Positions 59,765-64,000 of a DNA stretch of 64,000 nucleotides are shown in pieces (the stretch's first letter is position 1; every line of letters starts with the position of its first letter). The position numbers and the translations under genes are program-made. This stretch comes from Actinopolymorpha alba DSM 45243 (lineage in GTDB: Bacteria; Actinomycetota; Actinomycetes; Propionibacteriales; Actinopolymorphaceae): NCBI RefSeq assembly GCF_000373925.1, contig NZ_KB892757.1, positions 164,618 to 228,617 on the forward strand. Reading direction: 5' to 3'. Below the pieces are notes generated by a model, which was not told the DNA's origin, made no database searches, and saw nothing but the letters and a program-made list of their open reading frames with translations.

Positions 59765-61309
59765 ATGAAAGACGTCGTCATCATCGGCGGAGGACCCAAC
59801 GGCCTGCTGATGGCCTGCGAGCTCTCTTTGGCTGGCGCGCGCGCCGTTGTCCTCGAACAGCTACCTGAGCCCGCCACCCGGCCGAAAGCGAATGGGCTGG
59901 TCGGCCGGGTGGTCTAAGCACTGGACTATCGAGGTTTCCACGAACGCTTCAGCGGTCAGAAGAGGCCTCCCGCACCGGTCCCCCACTTTCCCTTCGGTGC
60001 TCTCACTCTCGACATGTCGGGCCTGGAAACGCATTCGCTGTACGCGTTACCCATTCCGCAATGCCGGATGGAGGAGATACTCGAACAACGAGCCCACGAA
60101 CTCGGAGTGGATATCCGGCGTGGGCACGAGATGGTTGCGCTCCGCCAGGACGCCGATGCCGTGATCGTCGACGTCGCCTCGCCGGCTGGAAGCTACCAGT
60201 TGACCAGCAGGTTCCTTGTCGGCGCCGACGGTGGCTCGAGTGCGGTCCGCAAGCTGTCCGGCATCGGGTTCCCCGGCATCACGGACGACAGCTTCGTCGG
60301 CCGGACTGGGCAGGTTGCCATTCCGCCCCCGGTGAGTGATCCCGAGACCGGCGAACTTGACGTTCCCGGCCTGGGGCGACTGCGGCCGGCGAGCTTCACC
60401 CGGACAGAGAACGGCCTCTTCGCGTATGGCATGTTCCAGCCCGGTGTCTATCGGGTCGCTGTCTTCGAATGGGACCAGCCGAAACTCGACGACAGTGATT
60501 CGATCACGATCGATGAACTCCGGGAGGCGGTACGCCGGGTGCTTGGGAGTGATATTCCGATTGCCGAACTCCCGGCTGGCATTCCGGTGGTCATGAGCCG
60601 CTCGACCAGCAGTAACTCCAGGCAGGCTGACCGTTATCGGGCTGGTCGCGTCTTCCTCGTGGGCGACGCCGCGCATGTTCATTCCGGCGTCGGTGGCCCA
60701 GGACTGAACCTGGGAATGCAAGACGTGATGAACCTGGCGTGGAAGCTCGCCGCCGAACTCGCGGGACATGCGCCAGAAGGCCTCCTCGATACGTACGAAA
60801 TCGAACGTCGTCCGGTGGGCGAGCGGGTCATCATGCATACCCGGGCGCAAACCGCACTGCTGTCGCCGGGCGCGTACATCACCGCGTTACGGCAGCTCCT
60901 AGGTGAGCTCCTGCACGAGAAGAACAACGTTCAACACCTCTCAGACCTCCTGTCGGGCGCGGACGTTCACTACGACATGCGCACCGAAGGCGAGGCGCAT
61001 CCGCTCACGGGGCGCTGGATGCCCGATCTGGCGCTGGAGAGCGAGGGTGGACCCACCAGGATCGCCGAACTGATGCGTTCGGCGCGGCCATTGCTTCTGG
61101 ATCTGGCTAATCGCGCCGACCTGAGGAAGGTTGTGGCCGACTGGACAGACCGGGTGGACGTAGTGGCCGCTGACAGCGTCGAGCAGCTCGCTGACGTCGT
61201 GTTGATCCGCCCCGATGGTTATGTCGCGTGGGCTGCCGGGCCGGAGACCTCCGACGCGACCGACGGGCTCCGGCACGCGTTGACAACGTGGTTCGGCCCG
61301 CCTGTCTGA
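59765..61309 (+). pseudogene. FAD-dependent aromatic monooxygenase interrupted by an in-frame TAA
   Basis: The 515-codon frame is continuous except for TAA at 59915-59917, where relatives carry Gln (GRVV-Q-ALDYRGF). Upstream, MKDVVIIGGGPNGLLMACEL is the FAD-binding glycine loop; downstream are LVGADGGSSAVRKLSGI (DG motif), GRVFLVGDAAHVHSGVGGPG (GD motif) and a thioredoxin-like end. ATG 59765 follows GGAGGAG. A protein restarted at ATG 60014 would lack the FAD loop. It belongs to the PHBH/rifampicin-monooxygenase-like group. One C-to-T change would explain the stop, so it may be recent or a sequencing error. Confidence 0.85.
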
Positions 61310-61326
61310 GGGTTAAAGTGGGCGCG

Positions 61327-62103
61327 ATGAGGCTGGTCAAAGATGCGATCTACGCTCTCTACACGCGGAGGCTGCTCAGGCAGCTACGCGGCGCGCCGAT
61401 TCCGCGACACGTCGCCATGGTCATGGACGGCAACCGGCGTTGGGCCCGCCAGATGGGCTTCGACAATGTCAGCATCGGGCATAGGTACGGCGCCGAGCAC
61501 ATCGAGGAGGTGCTCGCGTGGTGTTCGACTGTCGGCATCCGCCAGGTGACGATCTTCGCGGCCTCCACGGACAACCTCAGGAAACGCGCCTCACCGGAGA
61601 TCGCGTTCCTCATGGAGGTGATCGAACGTGCGGTCACCGAACGCCTGGCTCATCCCTCAGGAGACTGGCGAATCCAGATCGCTGGCCGCCTCGATCTCCT
61701 TCCCGACTCCACCGCACACGCGCTCAAGCTGGCCCAGGATTCCACCCGCGACAACGACACTGACCAGCTGCTCACGATCGCGATCGGGTACGACGGGCGG
61801 GAGGAGATCGTGGCGGCAGTGCGTTCGTTACTCGACCAGGAAGCCCGAGCGGGCGTGGCGATCGAGCAACTGGCAGAGGCGCTCAGCCCCGAGCAGATTG
61901 GCCGGCACCTCTACACCGGGGACCAGCCCGATCCTGACCTCGTCATTCGTACCAGCGGCGAAGTCCGGATGTCGGGATTCCTGCTCTGGCAGGCGGCGTT
62001 CTCCGAACTCCACTTCTGCGACGTCTACTGGCCGGGCTTCCGATACCTCGACTTCCTGCGGGCGCTGCGTTCCTACGCCGACCGGCAGCGGGCCAGACAG
62101 TAG
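61327..62103 (+). CDS. Isoprenyl transferase (cis-prenyltransferase)
   Basis: A 258-residue Z-prenyl diphosphate synthase. VAMVMDGNRRWARQMG contains the catalytic Asp; FAASTDNLRKRASPEIAFLM is the S-T-E-N-type motif (Asp in place of Glu); LVIRTSGEVRMSGFLLWQAA with YWPGFRYLDF completes the IPP-binding site. The product may be a short Z,E-prenyl diphosphate or undecaprenyl diphosphate. The N-R-K-R variant and small size suggest a second, specialised copy in addition to the housekeeping enzyme. ATG 61327 lies 18 bases after the monooxygenase stop. Confidence 0.88.
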   Translation: MRLVKDAIYALYTRRLLRQLRGAPIPRHVAMVMDGNRRWARQMGFDNVSIGHRYGAEHIEEVLAWCSTVGIRQVTIFAASTDNLRKRASPEIAFLMEVIERAVTERLAHPSGDWRIQIAGRLDLLPDSTAHALKLAQDSTRDNDTDQLLTIAIGYDGREEIVAAVRSLLDQEARAGVAIEQLAEALSPEQIGRHLYTGDQPDPDLVIRTSGEVRMSGFLLWQAAFSELHFCDVYWPGFRYLDFLRALRSYADRQRARQ

Positions 62104-62125
62104 GAACGCAATGCCCGCAGGAGGT

Positions 62126-62896
62126 TTACGCGTCCCTCCCGCTCAGCAGCAGCGCGCCGGCGCCCAGCCCCACCAGGAGGTACGCCACGGTCACCGCCAG
62201 CGCGGTCGATGGCGACAGGACTCCCTGAGCGGACGGGTAGTCCGCGATTTGTCCGGCAAGGTTGGGCAGGAGAACCGAACCCACCCGGTCGTTCCACGGT
62301 GCGGGCAGGAAACGCACGAGGAGCGGAACCACGAACAGCAACCCGCAGACAGCCGCGATCGCACCAGCGGTTGACCGCAGGATGGTGCCCACACCAAGCC
62401 CGACAAGGGCGATCACCATCACCGACAGGCCGGAGGTCAGCAGCATCGGGATCTCGTCCGCCGCCGGCGTCGTGTAGCCCGGCGGGATGGGCCGGTCACC
62501 GACGATCCCGCGGCAGATCACGAACGTCGCGAACACCATGCCGAGCCCGACGATCAGTGCGGCCACTCCGACCACGATCGCCTTGCCTGCCAGCAGGCCG
62601 GCTCGCCTCGGCACGCTCACGAGGCTGCTACGGATCAGGCCGGTGGCGTACTCCGACGTGATCGCGAGGGCTCCGAGCACCGCGAGGCACAGCTGGACGA
62701 GGGGCAGGATCATCTGCTCGGTGGGCGGGCCCTGGAACCTGACGCGGCGTTCGGGCGTGAGGCTGTCCCACCCCTGCACGCCCTGCCACGTCACCAGGGC
62801 GCCGAGGAGCACGGCCGCCGCGACCAGCGCGAAAACGTAGTACGTCGACCGGACCGCGCGGAGCTTCGTCCACTCCGACGAGAGCACGCCGAGCAT
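62126..62896 (-). CDS. ABC-2-type transporter permease
   Basis: A 256-residue permease with six predicted membrane segments. LGVLSSEWTKLRAVRSTYYV is the N-terminal mark of the actinobacterial ABC-2 group (S-E-x-x-K-x-x-x-x-R-S), and LAITSEYATGLIRSSLVSVP the conserved cytoplasmic loop. Its ATG overlaps the preceding stop as TAATG. It is a paralogue of the next gene upstream (about 40% similar by eye), and the two probably form a heterodimeric channel. Confidence 0.88.
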   Translation of the reverse strand: MLGVLSSEWTKLRAVRSTYYVFALVAAAVLLGALVTWQGVQGWDSLTPERRVRFQGPPTEQMILPLVQLCLAVLGALAITSEYATGLIRSSLVSVPRRAGLLAGKAIVVGVAALIVGLGMVFATFVICRGIVGDRPIPPGYTTPAADEIPMLLTSGLSVMVIALVGLGVGTILRSTAGAIAAVCGLLFVVPLLVRFLPAPWNDRVGSVLLPNLAGQIADYPSAQGVLSPSTALAVTVAYLLVGLGAGALLLSGRDA

Positions 62897-63678
62897 TACA
62901 CGTCCTTCCGGCTCAGCCGGATCGCGCCGGCTCCGAGGGCGAGGACGACGTAGCCGAGCATGACGCTTAGCGCTCCGAGCGGGGACAGCTCGGCGCCGTA
63001 GACGGAGTTGTCGTTGCCGGTGCCCGCGAGCTGGCCCGCGAGGGAGCCGAGCATCAACGATCCGATCCGGGCGTTCCACGGCGCGGGGAGGTTGACCGCG
63101 ATCATCGGCACGACGTACCACAGGGCCACCACGGTGGCGATCGCCCCGGCGGCGGACCGCATGAGCGTGCCCAGTCCGAGTCCCACCAGCGCGAACACCG
63201 TCACCACCAGACTCATCGCGAGCAGCAGCGGGAGTTCCTCGGAAAACGTCGTTGACCACTGCCCCCGGATGGGCCGCCCGTCGATGATCAGTCGGCCGAC
63301 CAGCGACGTGGCGCACACTGCCACCAGCCCGATGAGGAACGCGACCACGGTGACGACGCAGGCCTTGGCGAACAGCACCGAACGCCGTTTCGGCACCACG
63401 GTGAGCGTCGTCCGGATCAGGCCGCTGGAGTACTCCGACGTCACGGCGAGGACACCGAGCACCGCCAGGCACATCGAGGTGAGCTCCACGGTGATGGCTG
63501 GCAGCGGAGCAAGACCGAACTCCCCACGCCGCTCCGCGGACAGGCCGTCCCAGGTGACTACCGCGTACCACGCGAGCAGGCAGGCAAGGCCCACGCACCC
63601 GGCGACGATCGCCAGAATCCAGCCGGTCGACCGGACCGTTTTGAGCTTCCACCACTCGGCGGCGAGGACGTCGATCAC
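62896..63678 (-). CDS. ABC-2-type transporter permease
   Basis: A 260-residue permease with six hydrophobic segments. DVLAAEWWKLKTVRSTGWIL and LAVTSEYSSGLIRTTLTVVP match the downstream paralogue. GTG 63678 overlaps the stop of the ATPase gene (GTGA). The substrate of this exporter type is not predictable; members handle antibiotics or lipids. Confidence 0.88.
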   Translation of the reverse strand: MIDVLAAEWWKLKTVRSTGWILAIVAGCVGLACLLAWYAVVTWDGLSAERRGEFGLAPLPAITVELTSMCLAVLGVLAVTSEYSSGLIRTTLTVVPKRRSVLFAKACVVTVVAFLIGLVAVCATSLVGRLIIDGRPIRGQWSTTFSEELPLLLAMSLVVTVFALVGLGLGTLMRSAAGAIATVVALWYVVPMIAVNLPAPWNARIGSLMLGSLAGQLAGTGNDNSVYGAELSPLGALSVMLGYVVLALGAGAIRLSRKDV

Positions 63679-64000
63679 CGGCTCACCCCCGGCATCGTCG
63701 CGGCGTACTCCACGCTGTCAGCGGTGAGTTCCATGTACGCCTCCTCCAGCGAGGCGCTTCGCGGGGTCACCTCGTGGACCGGGATGCCACGGGCCGCGGC
63801 AAGGTCTCCGATCGCAGCCACCTCCAGCCCACTGACCGACAGACCCCCGCTGGGATCGGCGGCCACGGTCGCACCGGCGGATTCGAGTACGCCGGTCAGC
63901 TCCTCCGCTCGCGGCGACCGCACCAGTACGCCCCTGCGGAAGCGGTCAGCCAGCTCCTGCACCGACGTGTCGGCGATCAGCCGCCCGCGCCCGATGATCA
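63675..64000 (-). CDS. ABC transporter ATP-binding protein, C-terminal part (cut by window edge)
   Basis: The last 108 residues of an ABC ATPase: IIGRGRLIADTSVQELADR is the end of the nucleotide-binding domain after the H-loop, followed by a small regulatory domain ending SLEEAYMELTADSVEY. It is the first known gene of the three-gene exporter operon; the Walker motifs lie beyond the right edge. Confidence 0.88.
   Translation of the reverse strand, partial: IIGRGRLIADTSVQELADRFRRGVLVRSPRAEELTGVLESAGATVAADPSGGLSVSGLEVAAIGDLAAARGIPVHEVTPRSASLEEAYMELTADSVEYAATMPGVSR

Noticed and set aside
61327-62103. Terpene biosynthetic cluster around the cis-prenyltransferase
   Set aside because: No terpene cyclase, P450 or other prenyl enzyme flanks it; the neighbours are a broken monooxygenase and an exporter on the other strand.

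Overview
The window comes from a high-GC actinomycete chromosome. Nearly all genes have GC-rich third codon positions and many start with GTG or TTG. The families present are typical of Actinobacteria: a CGNR zinc-finger regulator, a Clp-N/HTH protein, ECF sigma factors paired with DGPF proteins, an LLM F420-type oxidoreductase and pyridoxamine-oxidase-like proteins. A soil actinomycete in or near Streptomyces, Kribbella or Actinopolymorpha would fit, but the genus cannot be fixed from sequence alone. I see no rRNA, intact tRNA or CRISPR array.

Region 1 (1-30 kb) is mostly intact housekeeping and accessory metabolism. It holds a truncated aldo/keto reductase, a lysine-type methyltransferase, two aminoglycoside-phosphotransferase-like kinases and a translationally coupled pair for D-amino-acid salvage (N-acyl-D-amino-acid deacylase plus PLP D-amino-acid deaminase). 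These are followed by a zinc-ribbon protein, a Clp-N/HTH protein, a secreted amidase, a NUDIX-like/methyltransferase fusion and a second aldo/keto reductase. Next comes a stress-type cassette of dihydrofolate-reductase-like protein, DGPF protein and ECF42-like sigma factor. The rest of the region carries oligopeptidase B, an adenosine-deaminase homologue, a PhoD phosphatase with a discoidin-domain partner, a LysE exporter, a phosphoesterase, a GT39 membrane glycosyltransferase, and a TetR/GDSL pair.

Region 2 (30-33 kb) is scarred: a GNAT fragment, two kinase relics with large internal deletions, and an 846-bp degenerate element with inverted termini that contains a second, nested 230-bp inverted-repeat element. 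Region 3 (33-45 kb) returns to working genes: an AraC/VOC pair, a VOC/PNPOx pair, a UvrA-like ABC protein, a DHFR-like/ArsR-SRPBCC operon with a readable promoter-operator, and a complete tyrosine recombinase with an inverted repeat across its promoter. A kinase that has lost its catalytic loop follows.

Region 4 (45-58 kb) is the most decayed part. Broken genes include a kinase tail, a truncated ECF42/DGPF pair, and N-terminally truncated TetR and saccharopine-dehydrogenase-like genes meeting at one junction. There is also a Tn3-type transposase tail, an MFS transporter start cut off by the same terminal repeat seen at 31 kb, and an ArsR tail. The key observation is a 38-bp sequence that interrupts the dehydrogenase pseudogene and is flanked by a perfect 5-bp target duplication. 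A second identical 38-bp copy lies 621 bp away with a 4-of-5 duplication. This is Tn3-family geometry without a transposon body. Nearby, a recombinase-fold protein without recognisable catalytic residues has a 17-bp inverted repeat overlapping its promoter.

Region 5 (58-64 kb) carries an F420-type oxidoreductase divergent from a TetR regulator, a flavin monooxygenase broken by a single in-frame TAA, a cis-prenyltransferase, and two ABC-2 permeases translationally coupled to an ABC ATPase that runs off the right edge.
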